Origin: Acidobacteriota bacterium
GTDB lineage: Bacteria; Acidobacteriota; Terriglobia; Terriglobales; Acidobacteriaceae
Length of the DNA: 11,415 nt
Assembly: GCA_028873155.1 (NCBI GenBank)
Contig: JAGWML010000084.1
Span: 1-11,415 of the forward strand
Direction of reading: 5' to 3'
Under the pieces are notes generated by a model that worked only from the letters and a program-made list of their open reading frames with translations, did not search any database and was not told the origin of the DNA. Positions 1-7,077 of the stretch are shown in pieces; the stretch's first letter is position 1; every line of letters starts with the position of its first letter. The position numbers and the translations under genes were made by a program.

Positions 1-661
1 CGGCCAGCATGTCAGCCTCTGCGGAGTCCGGATTCACGGCAAGAATCTTCTGGTAGACATCCAGTACAGCCTTGAATTGCCGCGACCAGAGATAGCTGTG
101 CGCCAGCGCAAGTAGCAGAGGGAGACTTTGCGGATCCCGTTCCGAAGCGGCCTTCAGGTACGGAACCGCCTGCGCGTATTCAGCCATGCCGTAGTACGTC
201 ATGCCCAGCAGCAAGGTCACCTGCTGCGCCTGCGCCGATGCCGGTGGAAGCTGTTGCACCATGGGCTGGAAGACCGCGGCGGCCTCTTTCAGTTCGCCGC
301 CTTTGAAGAGCGCGAGGCCTAGATTGAGCTCGACGCTCGGCAACTTCGGACCGATGCTCAGCGCCTTGCGATAGAAGCCAGCGGCTTCCTTGAAATTCCC
401 CTGGCGCGACTCAATCAGGCCCAGATGCGCATACGGCTCTGGATCGCTGGGCGCGAGTTTCAGCAGCGCCCGCCATTGGCTGGCAGCCTCGTCATTCCGT
501 CCCTGCTGTTCAAGGGCAAGGGCGCTCTGCCGTATCGCCGAAGGGCTCGGCGCCGACTGCGCAAAGCCTGGAAGCGGATGCAGGAGGCATCCCAGAATGA
601 GAGTGAAGCCAAGCCCCCGGACCACGCGACTTCCTTTCGCTTTGCGTCGTGCGCCTGCCAT
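1..661 (-). CDS. Secreted tetratricopeptide-repeat protein, C-terminus beyond the left edge
   Basis: This reading frame starts at 661 and stays open for 220 codons to the window edge, so the 3' end is missing. After a basic N-terminus (MAGARRKAKG) comes a hydrophobic stretch (about residues 17-35) ending near FAQS, which fits a Sec signal peptide; LILGC inside it is a marginal lipobox. About five TPR units follow: one near residues 43-75 (ALEQQGRNDEAASQW) and four more beginning near EPYAHLGLIES, VELNLGLALFKGGE, LLLGMTYYGMAEYAQA and LALAHSYLWSRQFKAV. Each shows the TPR pattern of small and aromatic residues and ends near a Pro. TPR arrays bind proteins, so a periplasmic scaffold or partner role for the upstream receptor is an inference; no enzyme domain is visible. 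There is no clear Shine-Dalgarno sequence before 661. An in-frame GTG at 715 is unlikely because it lies in the U-tract of the terminator. The gene lies 107 bp downstream of the receptor on the same strand, beyond that terminator. Confidence 0.82.
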   Translation of the reverse strand, partial: MAGARRKAKGSRVVRGLGFTLILGCLLHPLPGFAQSAPSPSAIRQSALALEQQGRNDEAASQWRALLKLAPSDPEPYAHLGLIESRQGNFKEAAGFYRKALSIGPKLPSVELNLGLALFKGGELKEAAAVFQPMVQQLPPASAQAQQVTLLLGMTYYGMAEYAQAVPYLKAASERDPQSLPLLLALAHSYLWSRQFKAVLDVYQKILAVNPDSAEADMLA

Positions 662-715
662 GGCGCTGAAGATATTCTCGCGCTTAAGCTCCCGCGAGCG
701 CAATTTTGCCGGCAC

Positions 716-752
716 AAAAAAGAAGGGCGCAGCAGGCAAGCCCGCTGCGCCC
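716..752 (-). terminator. Strong rho-independent terminator of the TonB-dependent receptor gene
   Basis: Read on the minus strand, a hairpin occupies 752-725: arms GGGCGCAGCGGGC and GCCTGCTGCGCCC, joined by TT, pair along 13 positions with one G-T wobble. The innermost pair probably opens to give a four-base loop. The U-rich tract TTCTTTTTT (724-716) follows at once. It begins 16 bp after the receptor stop codon, the textbook position for ending that transcript. The downstream TPR gene starts only 55 bp further on, so it needs read-through or a very short promoter region of its own. Confidence 0.9.
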
Positions 753-768
753 CGTTTGGAGGATCGAT

Positions 769-3700
769 CTAGAACACGAACTTGCCGCCCAACTCGAGCG
801 TACGGGAGTCATACGCGCCGGTCACCTGACCGAACGTGCCTGCACCCAACGACGTGTTGAGGTTGTTCCACTCTGCGTGGTTGAGGGTGTTGAACGACTC
901 GAAACGAAGCTCAAAGTGCGCGGCTTCGCGGATGTCGAAGTTCTTGTAGAGCGAGGTGGTGAAGTCGACACGGCCCGGGAAGATGATCGAGTCCCTGCCC
1001 GAGTTGCCAAAGCCCTGGTTCGGCCCGCCGTCCCATGCTGGAACCGGGAAGCTGAACTGGGTTGTGTCGAAGTACTTGCTCGCCTTGTTCAGACGATGCA
1101 CCTTGCCGTTTACGTTCGGACGGTTCGTGTAGCCGCCGCCCAGACCAATCGAGTCATACGACATCGAGACGCCGGGGCCGTGGTAGTTGAGCGCGCCCGA
1201 GCCGGGAAGACCCGTCTCGTCGATGGCCGTGCCGGCAATCTGCCAGCCGCCCGCGATGGAGTGAAGCAGCCCGGTGCTCTTGGCGAAGATGGGCAGTTGA
1301 TAGATGTAGTTGATGTTGAGAATCTGACGACGATCGAGGTTGCCCGACGCCTTGTCATACTTCAGGTTGAACGGGTTGCTGATCGGTGTCAGATCCGAGC
1401 TGGTGAGATCGATTTCGTGGGACCAGGTGTAGTCCACCTCGCCGGAGAAGCCCCAGCGGTTCTGGATACGGAGGCCGGTCTGGAAACCGTTGTAGTTGCC
1501 GTTGGTGGTGTTTTCCTGCTGGTTGATCGCGCCCCAGCCCTGGAAGGTACGGTAGATGTTTGAGTTGGACAGGTTCTGCGGCTGGCCAACGTAGGTTCCC
1601 TTCGTGCCGTCACCAACAGGCGGAATATAGATGCCGCCCTGGCCGTATTGCGCCCAGTTCGTGGTTGCGGCCGGGCAGGTGTCACCCGTGCCCTTGGGAC
1701 CCGCGCCTGCGTTGAAGTTGTTGCCACCGTCACCGGCATCGCAACGAACAGCCATGTCGATGTTCAGAGGCATGTTGTTGATGTTGCGCTCGATGTTCTG
1801 GTGCCATGCCATGTTGCCAACGTACTGCACCACCCACACGACGGAGGGCGAGACCTCACGCTGCAAACCAAGGCTGAACTGCGCCACGGCCGGCGCCGGG
1901 TAGCTGTGCGCCAGGCTTGTCACGCTGGTGACGAAGACTGGCAGTCCGGCAGCCGCTGCGTTGGAGTTGTCGTTCCAGCTCACACCCGGCTTGCTGAAAT
2001 AGGTGTTGCTGATGCCCGCGTTGTTGGCGAAGGGCGCATTGGTGGCCGCGTTGTAGATATCGTTGCCCTGCATGCGCTCAAAGAAGGTGCCGAAGCCGCC
2101 GCGAAGAATCGTCTTGCCGTCGCCGAGGAGATCCTCGGAGAAGCCGACGCGGGGTTGCAGCGTCTTGTAGTCGTTGTTGACCAGGCCGCGCGCGAAGCCG
2201 TTCTGACCCGCGAGGCCCATGCCGTTGACGTAGAACTTGGCTGAGTTGTAGCTGAGCAGGCCCTGCGTCGCGCTGCCAACCAGGTTGCCATTCCATACAG
2301 GAATCTGGCTCGACAGGAAGTTGGCCTGATCAAAGTTGGCCACGTCGTTGTTCCGCTCCCAGGCATGCGGCAGGGCGTCATAACGAAGTCCAATCTGCAG
2401 GCTGAGGCGCGGGGTCACGTGCCAGTTGTCCATCACATACGCCGAAGGCGTCTGGTTGACGTAGTGGCGAATCGGCGTTGCCTGGAACTGGCCGTATCCC
2501 GTGGAAAGGCCCATGGCAAGATCCATGAAGCTGTCACCGGAGAGCTGACCGAAGTTGAAGGTGCCCTGCTGGTCGCCGAACAGTTGCTGGTTCTTGGTGT
2601 AGCGGTTGTAGCTGAACCCGTACTTCATGGCGTGCTTGCCCATGGTGTACGAGACGTCCACGCGCGGCTCGAAGTCCTGCGCGGCGTTGTGCCACGGTGC
2701 CGAGCCGGTGTCCTCAGCCACGCTGTACGGGCCAATGTAGCCGATGCCCGGCAGCGAGTTCTTGGTCACCTTGAAGGCAGGCGTCAGCGGATTGCTCGAG
2801 TTCCAGCCGGAAGGCAGCTGGCCGGCAGCGCTGTTGGTGATGTTGATGATGTTGCCGTCATAGTTGATGCTGGCTTCCACCAGCAGGTTCGGATTGATGG
2901 TTCCGCTCAACTTGATGGCGGAGCTGTACGCCGGGTTCGACAGGGTGCTGGTGATCGAGTTGAAGCTCGCCCACAGCCAGCCCAGCATCGGCGAGGCGTT
3001 GCCCTGCGTCACGCTGTCATGGATAAAGTGGCCGAGGATCGCCCACTTGTCGTTGAACTTGTGGTCGATGCGGAAGATGTCATCGCGCACATTGATGGCA
3101 TTCGCGGGGTTCGCAATCACCTGGTCGTTCGACGTGTTGGTCGGCTTCGGAATTGCGGGGGTGTTCAGGTACGCAACGCCGTTGTTGTCAAACAACTGAT
3201 GCGGGATGATCGCATTGCCGGCCGAGTCGGTGGCAAAGCCGCCGGCTGTGCCGGGCGCCGCGCCGGGAACCAGTCCCATCGGAGCCAGCACGTTGGTCGC
3301 GTAGTAGGAACTCGCGGCGACGCTGGGCACCTTGAGGGTCGTGCTCTTGGCGAAGGCCGGAGCCACGTAGTGCAGGTCCTGACCCGAAACCGGGCGGTCA
3401 GCATTGTCCAGCGTGTTCTGCACGTTGGTGCCGGCGCCAGTCAGAATCTTGCGCCACTCTTCGTTCACAAAGAAGAAGGTCTTCTGACGGTTGGTGTTGT
3501 AGACATGCGGAATGAACAACGGTCCGCCGAGGTTGCCGCCAAAAATGTTGTAGTGGACGTCGGTCTTGCTGTTCGCGATGTCCTGGACAGCGTTGTAGTT
3601 CGGGGTACGGTTGAACTCCCACAGTTCGCCGTGGTACTTCTGCGTGCCGCTCTTGAGCGAAAGGCTCATGGTGGCGCCCGAAGAGATACCGTAATCCGGC

Positions 3701-4389
3701 GGATAGTTGGAGGTCATCATCGTGAACTCGGCGATGGCGTCCTGCGAAGGCATGATCTGCATGCCGCCGGCGCCGCCGCGGTCATCCGACTCGCCGCCGT
3801 CGATCAGCCAGATGTTGTGGCTCTCACGAAGGCCGTTGACCGAGATGGAGAAGTTGGATGCAACGGACGTTGGCGTGTTGCTCGAGGGCAGGGCAGAGCT
3901 GACGCCCAGACCCAGAGCAGCAAGAGCTGCGAAGTTGCGGTTTTCCGTTGCCAGCTGCGTGATTTCCGTCGAACTGATCAGCGTGCTGACCACGTTCGAG
4001 TCGGCCTGCACCGTCAGCGCGTCGGCTTCGACCGTAACGGTCTGGGCTTCGGTGCCGATGGTCAGCTTCACGTCAACACGGAAGGTCATCGAGGTGTTGA
4101 CGACGACGCCCTTCTGTACGTAGGTCTGAAAGCCCTTGGCGGTCACTTTCAGGTCGTAGTTTGCGGGGTTCAGTCCGGCAAAATCATACAAGCCGGTTTC
4201 GCTGCTTACGGCGGTCTTGGTGAATCCAGTGGCCTGACTGGTGAGCGTCAATGTCGCGCCCGGTACCACCGCTCCAGTCTGGTCTGTCACGATGCCGGTG
4301 ATATCCGAGTTGGCCTGCGCAAATGCTCCGGCGCATGCCAGCACGAAGAACAACGGCAACAGAAGGAACCTGTATCTCGTTTGTCTCAT
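769..4389 (-). CDS. Oar-like TonB-dependent outer-membrane receptor with carboxypeptidase-regulatory-like domain
   Basis: The protein has 1206 residues, a normal length for the family. Domains in order: a clean Sec signal peptide (1-24, LLLPLFFVLACAGAFA-Q); a CarboxypepD_reg-like/Cna-B-like beta domain (about 27-110, ITGIVTDQTGAVVPGATLTL); a plug region (about 125-250) with VNGLRESHNIWLIDGGESDD and PSQDAIAEFTMMTSNY; then FGGNLGGPLF, FFFVNEEWR and a long beta-barrel ending LELGGKFVF with a terminal Phe, as expected for BAM-assembled barrels. Such receptors import bulky substrates across the outer membrane with TonB/ExbBD energy; the substrate cannot be read here. The mature chain has only two cysteines (C883, C905), both in a Gly/Asn-rich segment. 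The start at 4389 has a strong ribosome site (AAGGAAGG) and a compact signal peptide; an in-frame ATG at 4422 (MKQHNLEKEGH) is a real alternative. A good promoter lies upstream and a terminator directly after the stop. Confidence 0.95.
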   Translation of the reverse strand: MRQTRYRFLLLPLFFVLACAGAFAQANSDITGIVTDQTGAVVPGATLTLTSQATGFTKTAVSSETGLYDFAGLNPANYDLKVTAKGFQTYVQKGVVVNTSMTFRVDVKLTIGTEAQTVTVEADALTVQADSNVVSTLISSTEITQLATENRNFAALAALGLGVSSALPSSNTPTSVASNFSISVNGLRESHNIWLIDGGESDDRGGAGGMQIMPSQDAIAEFTMMTSNYPPDYGISSGATMSLSLKSGTQKYHGELWEFNRTPNYNAVQDIANSKTDVHYNIFGGNLGGPLFIPHVYNTNRQKTFFFVNEEWRKILTGAGTNVQNTLDNADRPVSGQDLHYVAPAFAKSTTLKVPSVAASSYYATNVLAPMGLVPGAAPGTAGGFATDSAGNAIIPHQLFDNNGVAYLNTPAIPKPTNTSNDQVIANPANAINVRDDIFRIDHKFNDKWAILGHFIHDSVTQGNASPMLGWLWASFNSITSTLSNPAYSSAIKLSGTINPNLLVEASINYDGNIINITNSAAGQLPSGWNSSNPLTPAFKVTKNSLPGIGYIGPYSVAEDTGSAPWHNAAQDFEPRVDVSYTMGKHAMKYGFSYNRYTKNQQLFGDQQGTFNFGQLSGDSFMDLAMGLSTGYGQFQATPIRHYVNQTPSAYVMDNWHVTPRLSLQIGLRYDALPHAWERNNDVANFDQANFLSSQIPVWNGNLVGSATQGLLSYNSAKFYVNGMGLAGQNGFARGLVNNDYKTLQPRVGFSEDLLGDGKTILRGGFGTFFERMQGNDIYNAATNAPFANNAGISNTYFSKPGVSWNDNSNAAAAGLPVFVTSVTSLAHSYPAPAVAQFSLGLQREVSPSVVWVVQYVGNMAWHQNIERNINNMPLNIDMAVRCDAGDGGNNFNAGAGPKGTGDTCPAATTNWAQYGQGGIYIPPVGDGTKGTYVGQPQNLSNSNIYRTFQGWGAINQQENTTNGNYNGFQTGLRIQNRWGFSGEVDYTWSHEIDLTSSDLTPISNPFNLKYDKASGNLDRRQILNINYIYQLPIFAKSTGLLHSIAGGWQIAGTAIDETGLPGSGALNYHGPGVSMSYDSIGLGGGYTNRPNVNGKVHRLNKASKYFDTTQFSFPVPAWDGGPNQGFGNSGRDSIIFPGRVDFTTSLYKNFDIREAAHFELRFESFNTLNHAEWNNLNTSLGAGTFGQVTGAYDSRTLELGGKFVF

Positions 4390-4393
4390 GTGA

Positions 4394-4401
4394 CCTTCCT
4401 T
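4394..4401 (-). promoter_or_regulatory. Ribosome binding site choosing the 4389 start of the receptor
   Basis: On the minus strand AAGGAAGG lies four bases before the ATG at 4389, a strong Shine-Dalgarno match. It supports 4389 over further upstream in-frame ATGs. A second, weaker SD-like GGGGAAG precedes the in-frame ATG at 4422, so both starts could be used. Confidence 0.7.
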
Positions 4402-4662
4402 TTCAAGGTTGTGCTGCTTCATGTTGCTTCCCCGTCTAGACGAGTGAAATCGGTTGAAGTGCATTCTCGACGCGGATGGGATCCTCGGAATTGCTCTCGA
4501 TGCCCAGGCTTCGCGAAACCATCCGGCCAGCATCGCCTGCAGATACACAGACACAGCTCGAACGCCCTCTTTGAAGAGAGCCGCTCGGCTGATGCCGAAG
4601 GCTGGATTCAACTTCGCTCAGATACATCGATTTTCCAGAAGTCCCCGAACTGCAACCGTGCC

Positions 4663-4692
4663 ATTTAATGCGGTGCGCGTAACAAATGTCAA
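4663..4692 (-). promoter_or_regulatory. Sigma70-type promoter (P1) for the receptor gene
   Basis: On the minus strand a perfect -35 box TTGACA (4692-4687) is followed, after 18 bp, by TTAAAT (4668-4663) as the -10 box. Transcription should begin near 4655, giving a leader of about 265 nt before the receptor start at 4389. The leader has no recognisable riboswitch. It contains short hairpins and the 14-bp near-palindrome GGTTTCGCGAAGCC (4520-4507). Confidence 0.6.
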
Positions 4693-5028
4693 GTAGAAAA
4701 TCCCTTTACTCTTTCATTCGCCACGCGGCTAAACCCATCTTCACGGTTTGACCCCAGGTTTCTGATGGTCAACCGCCGGCCTTCTAGGATGCCGGCTTGC
4801 GGGGTTTATCTGCTCATTGCACGCTCTGCCGAAGCGCTCCTCAGTACCCCAGCAGATCACGACCGTTCTATCCGGCCCGCACCATTGAAGGTCCGGACAC
4901 CGTGCCTCGCGAACTCAATTTCTCCATACTTCTGGAGATCGGGAAACCACTTTCTACATCTTTTGGAATTCCCGTGCTCAAACGTTTAAGTCGTCTGAGC
5001 TGCGCCCCTGTTCGCAAAGACCGGAGTG

Positions 5029-5058
5029 ATTACAATCCCGCAACACATAAGTTGTCAA
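5029..5058 (-). promoter_or_regulatory. Second minus-strand promoter-like sequence (P2)
   Basis: On the minus strand TTGACA (5058-5053) and TGTAAT (5034-5029) are separated by 18 bp, matching the sigma70 consensus at 11 of 12 positions. Initiation would fall near 5020. No coding frame follows before the receptor P1 at 4692, so the product would be either an extended receptor leader of over 600 nt or a small non-coding RNA. It lies 47 bp downstream (in the direction of transcription) of the 5105-5123 inverted repeat. Confidence 0.45.
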
Positions 5059-5104
5059 GAGGAAGTTTCAAAGGAATGCAATTGCCAGTTAATGTCATCG
5101 GGTG

Positions 5105-5123
5105 GGATACATCAAATGTATCC
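5105..5123. promoter_or_regulatory. Perfect 19-bp inverted repeat, probable operator
   Basis: GGATACAT-CAA-ATGTATCC has two perfect 8-bp arms around a 3-bp centre, the form expected for a dimeric helix-turn-helix repressor or activator. It is not followed by a U-tract on either strand, so it is not a terminator. A consensus-like TATAAT lies 8 bp to its right on the plus strand (5132-5137), which would put the repeat over that promoter's -35 region; upstream of P2 on the minus strand it would sit in an activator-like position. No regulator gene lies in the window, so the binding protein is unknown. GntR-type binding is one guess. Confidence 0.5.
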
Positions 5124-5255
5124 AAAACACTTATAATGAATCATTTGCAATAGATGGAATCGTTCTCCATTGGTAATTCTCAGCCGCTTCCAGGCACTCC
5201 ACTCGCACACGCAGTTCATTCTGGCCGTAACCTCCTCTGTGCGCTCTCCCAGGAC

Positions 5256-6089
5256 TCAGCCTCCTCCCTCAGGCTCCTGAAGCCTGCCCAGCTCCCGCAC
5301 CTGGTACGCAGCCCGTTCCAAAATGGCCTCCGGAGCCAGTTCCGGGCCTGACGCCAGTCCCATTCGGGAGAGGACGCCATCGGCAAGGCGCCGGGCAAGA
5401 TCGTGCCGAGTCGCCTCCGGCAGGTCCAGCCGCCGGGCAAAGAAGCTCTCGATCACCATGAGGTCGTCTGCCGTCAGCCGCGCCACCGCCGTGGGTGGAA
5501 ATGCCGGACAGGCGCCGCTGTCCCTCGCAAGGCCATCCGGACCTGCAGCAGCCGCGACCTCCGGCAGCGCACCCGCTGCCCAGAGTGGCGTCTCCTGTGC
5601 CTGTTCGCGGACGACAAGCGTCCCGGCAACCAGATCGCCGAGCCGCTGATGCTGCCGCGTGACAAAGATCGCGATGGCGCCCACCGCATAGCAGAAGGGA
5701 ATCTGATCCACAAAGCGCAGCAGGTTCCGCGCCATCGATTCAAGCAGTCCAATGGAGCGGCCCGAGCGCTGAATCACGCGAATGCCAAAGAGGCGCTTGC
5801 CCGGCGTGCGCCCGCCCCAGAAGGCTTCAAACAGCGTGAAATAGCCCCAGTTCAGAACAAACAGCACGAAGACATAAACCGCTGCCTGCCACTGCGCAGA
5901 GATCTTGGAAAATGCGGCGACAGCCGGGCGCAGCCACCACGACAGAAGCGTGAGCAGAGCAACAGCCGCGAGCCAGATCAGCATATCGATCAGCAGAGCG
6001 ACAAAACGGCTGCCGATGCCCGCGACAGGCAGCGCAATGGGAACCAGTTCGGGTGTATCAATGCTAAGCTGGTCTGCGTTTGCGTCCAT
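5256..6089 (-). CDS. RDD-family integral membrane protein with cytoplasmic C-terminal domain
   Basis: The protein has 277 residues. The RDD domain covers about 22-160: RFVALLID (28-35, carrying the conserved Arg and Asp), membrane segments near 30-52 and 68-90, the hallmark GRTPGKRLFGIRV (93-105), a weaker segment near 130-143, and QRLGDLVAGTLVV (148-160) with the conserved Asp. The remaining 115 residues are soluble, first Ala/Gly/Pro-rich and then helical (LTADDLMVIESFFARRLDL, LARRLADGVLSRMG). This tail resembles that of RDD proteins found beside SpoIIM genes. RDD proteins are poorly characterised; a transport role has been proposed for some, but none can be assigned here. The start at 6089 has a weak GGAA ribosome site seven bases away; in-frame ATGs at 6101, 6113 and 6134 would overlap the divergent SpoIIM gene. 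No terminator is visible after the stop. Confidence 0.9.
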   Translation of the reverse strand: MDANADQLSIDTPELVPIALPVAGIGSRFVALLIDMLIWLAAVALLTLLSWWLRPAVAAFSKISAQWQAAVYVFVLFVLNWGYFTLFEAFWGGRTPGKRLFGIRVIQRSGRSIGLLESMARNLLRFVDQIPFCYAVGAIAIFVTRQHQRLGDLVAGTLVVREQAQETPLWAAGALPEVAAAAGPDGLARDSGACPAFPPTAVARLTADDLMVIESFFARRLDLPEATRHDLARRLADGVLSRMGLASGPELAPEAILERAAYQVRELGRLQEPEGGG

Positions 6090-6099
6090 CCGTGATTCC

Positions 6100-7068
6100 A
6101 TGGCCCACGTCATCTCCAACCAATGGCTGCGCAAGCGGCGCCCGCACTGGGAAAGGCTGGCGCACCTGCTCGCGCGGGCCGAGCAGAGCGGTCTGGGCGC
6201 AATAAGCCGCCCGGAGTTGGAAGAGCTCGCGCTGCTCTATCGTCAATCGGCGGCGGACCTTTCCGTGCTGCGGGGCGACGCAACGGCGCAGTCCTACTCC
6301 GCTCATGTCAATCAACTCCTCGCCCGCGCCCACCATATCATCTACTCGGGCAGAAAGACGAGCGCGGCATCGCTGCTGCGTTTTCTGCGCGATGAGTATC
6401 CCGCAGTCTTCCAGCGGAACGTCTCCTTTGTCGTCGCATCGCTTCTCATCTCGCTGGCGTGGGGCATGTTTGGCGCAGTCCTCACCAGCGCCCGGCCTGA
6501 CTTCATGCGGCACTTTGTAGGACCGGCCATGATCGCCACGATGGAGAAGCACGAGATGTGGACAAAATCCGTGGTGGCCATGGCTCCCGCCGCATCCAGC
6601 GCCATCATGACCAACAACCTCACCGTGAGCTTCGCCACCTTCGCTGGCGGAATTGCCTTCGGACTCGGCACGCTCTTCTATCTCTACGTCAATGGCATGA
6701 TGCTCGGCGTCATCGCCGCCGCCTGCCACCAGTACGCCATGTCGCTCGCGCTCTGGAGCTTTGTCGCGCCCCATGGCGCGCTCGAGCTGCCTTCCATCAT
6801 CATCGCCGGCGCGGCGGGCCTGCGGCTCGGCCACTCCATGGTCTTTCCCGGCCCATGGCGCTGGCGCGACTCGGTCGCCATCGGCGGCGCAGAAGCCACG
6901 CGACTCGTCGCCGGCATCATCCCCCTGCTCATCCTCGCCGGCCTGCTCGAAGGATTCTTCTCACCCTCGCACGCGCCTGTCTGGCTCAAATTCACCGTCG
7001 GAGGACTGCTCTTCGCGCTGCTGCTCGCGTGGCTCTTCCGCCCGGTGCGGCAGTCCGCGCCCGATTAG
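6100..7068 (+). CDS. SpoIIM-family (stage II sporulation protein M-like) integral membrane protein
   Basis: The protein has 322 residues. The N-terminal 105 are soluble and helical (RRPHWERLAHLLARAE, ELEELALLYRQSAADLSVLRG), the usual opening of non-sporulating bacterial SpoIIM homologues. Membrane segments follow at about 108-130, 178-212, 214-245 and 265-288, with a last one at 297-313. The family signature APHGALELPSIIIAGAAGL (223-241; H225, G226, E229) is intact. In Bacillus SpoIIM acts with SpoIID and SpoIIP in forespore engulfment; homologues in non-sporulating phyla are common but of unknown function and often sit beside RDD genes. The start at 6100 matches the family N-terminus but has no clear Shine-Dalgarno sequence. 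The gene is head-to-head with the RDD gene with only 10 bp between starts, and is followed after 9 nt by the CPBP protease gene, a likely operon. Confidence 0.92.
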   Translation: MAHVISNQWLRKRRPHWERLAHLLARAEQSGLGAISRPELEELALLYRQSAADLSVLRGDATAQSYSAHVNQLLARAHHIIYSGRKTSAASLLRFLRDEYPAVFQRNVSFVVASLLISLAWGMFGAVLTSARPDFMRHFVGPAMIATMEKHEMWTKSVVAMAPAASSAIMTNNLTVSFATFAGGIAFGLGTLFYLYVNGMMLGVIAAACHQYAMSLALWSFVAPHGALELPSIIIAGAAGLRLGHSMVFPGPWRWRDSVAIGGAEATRLVAGIIPLLILAGLLEGFFSPSHAPVWLKFTVGGLLFALLLAWLFRPVRQSAPD

Positions 7069-7077
7069 CCCGCGCCC

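Larger units (their letters stand above)
4693..5255. other. 563-bp intergenic region without a supported gene
   Basis: Open frames here (for example plus-strand 4797-5153 and 5154-5351) lack ribosome sites, recognisable domains or signal peptides, and I do not call them. The left part is GC-rich and holds small hairpins: GGTTTGACC with GGTCAACC (4745-4774), GCCGGC with GCCGGC (4775-4796), and TCTCCA with TGGAGA (4921-4938, six-base loop). None has a U-tract, so none is a convincing terminator. The right part, about 5029-5175, is clearly AT-richer than the rest of the window and carries the promoter-like and operator-like elements listed separately. No tRNA or known riboswitch fold is apparent by eye. 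Confidence 0.6.

Noticed and set aside
706..1563. 285-codon plus-strand frame over the receptor 3' end
   Set aside because: Antisense shadow of the receptor barrel, overlapping its terminator; no recognisable protein features.
4390..4611. 74-codon in-frame extension upstream of the receptor start
   Set aside because: It would bury the signal peptide inside the protein. The strong ribosome site and ideal leader at 4389 argue that the open frame is chance, apart from the possible 4422 start noted separately.
2365..4668. 767-codon open frame on the plus strand, antisense to the receptor
   Set aside because: Its predicted protein is Val/Arg/Gly-rich with no domain or membrane pattern and no ribosome site. 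It mirrors the codon bias of the clearly real Oar-like receptor on the other strand.
4745..4796. Adjacent hairpins as a terminator or riboswitch
   Set aside because: Stems are 6-8 bp without a U-tract on either strand, and no known riboswitch core could be matched by eye.
4797..5351. Plus-strand frames 4797-5153 and 5154-5351 in the large intergenic region
   Set aside because: No Shine-Dalgarno sequence, no domain or signal peptide, and the second runs antisense into the RDD gene. The TATAAT at 5132 alone is not enough to call a gene.
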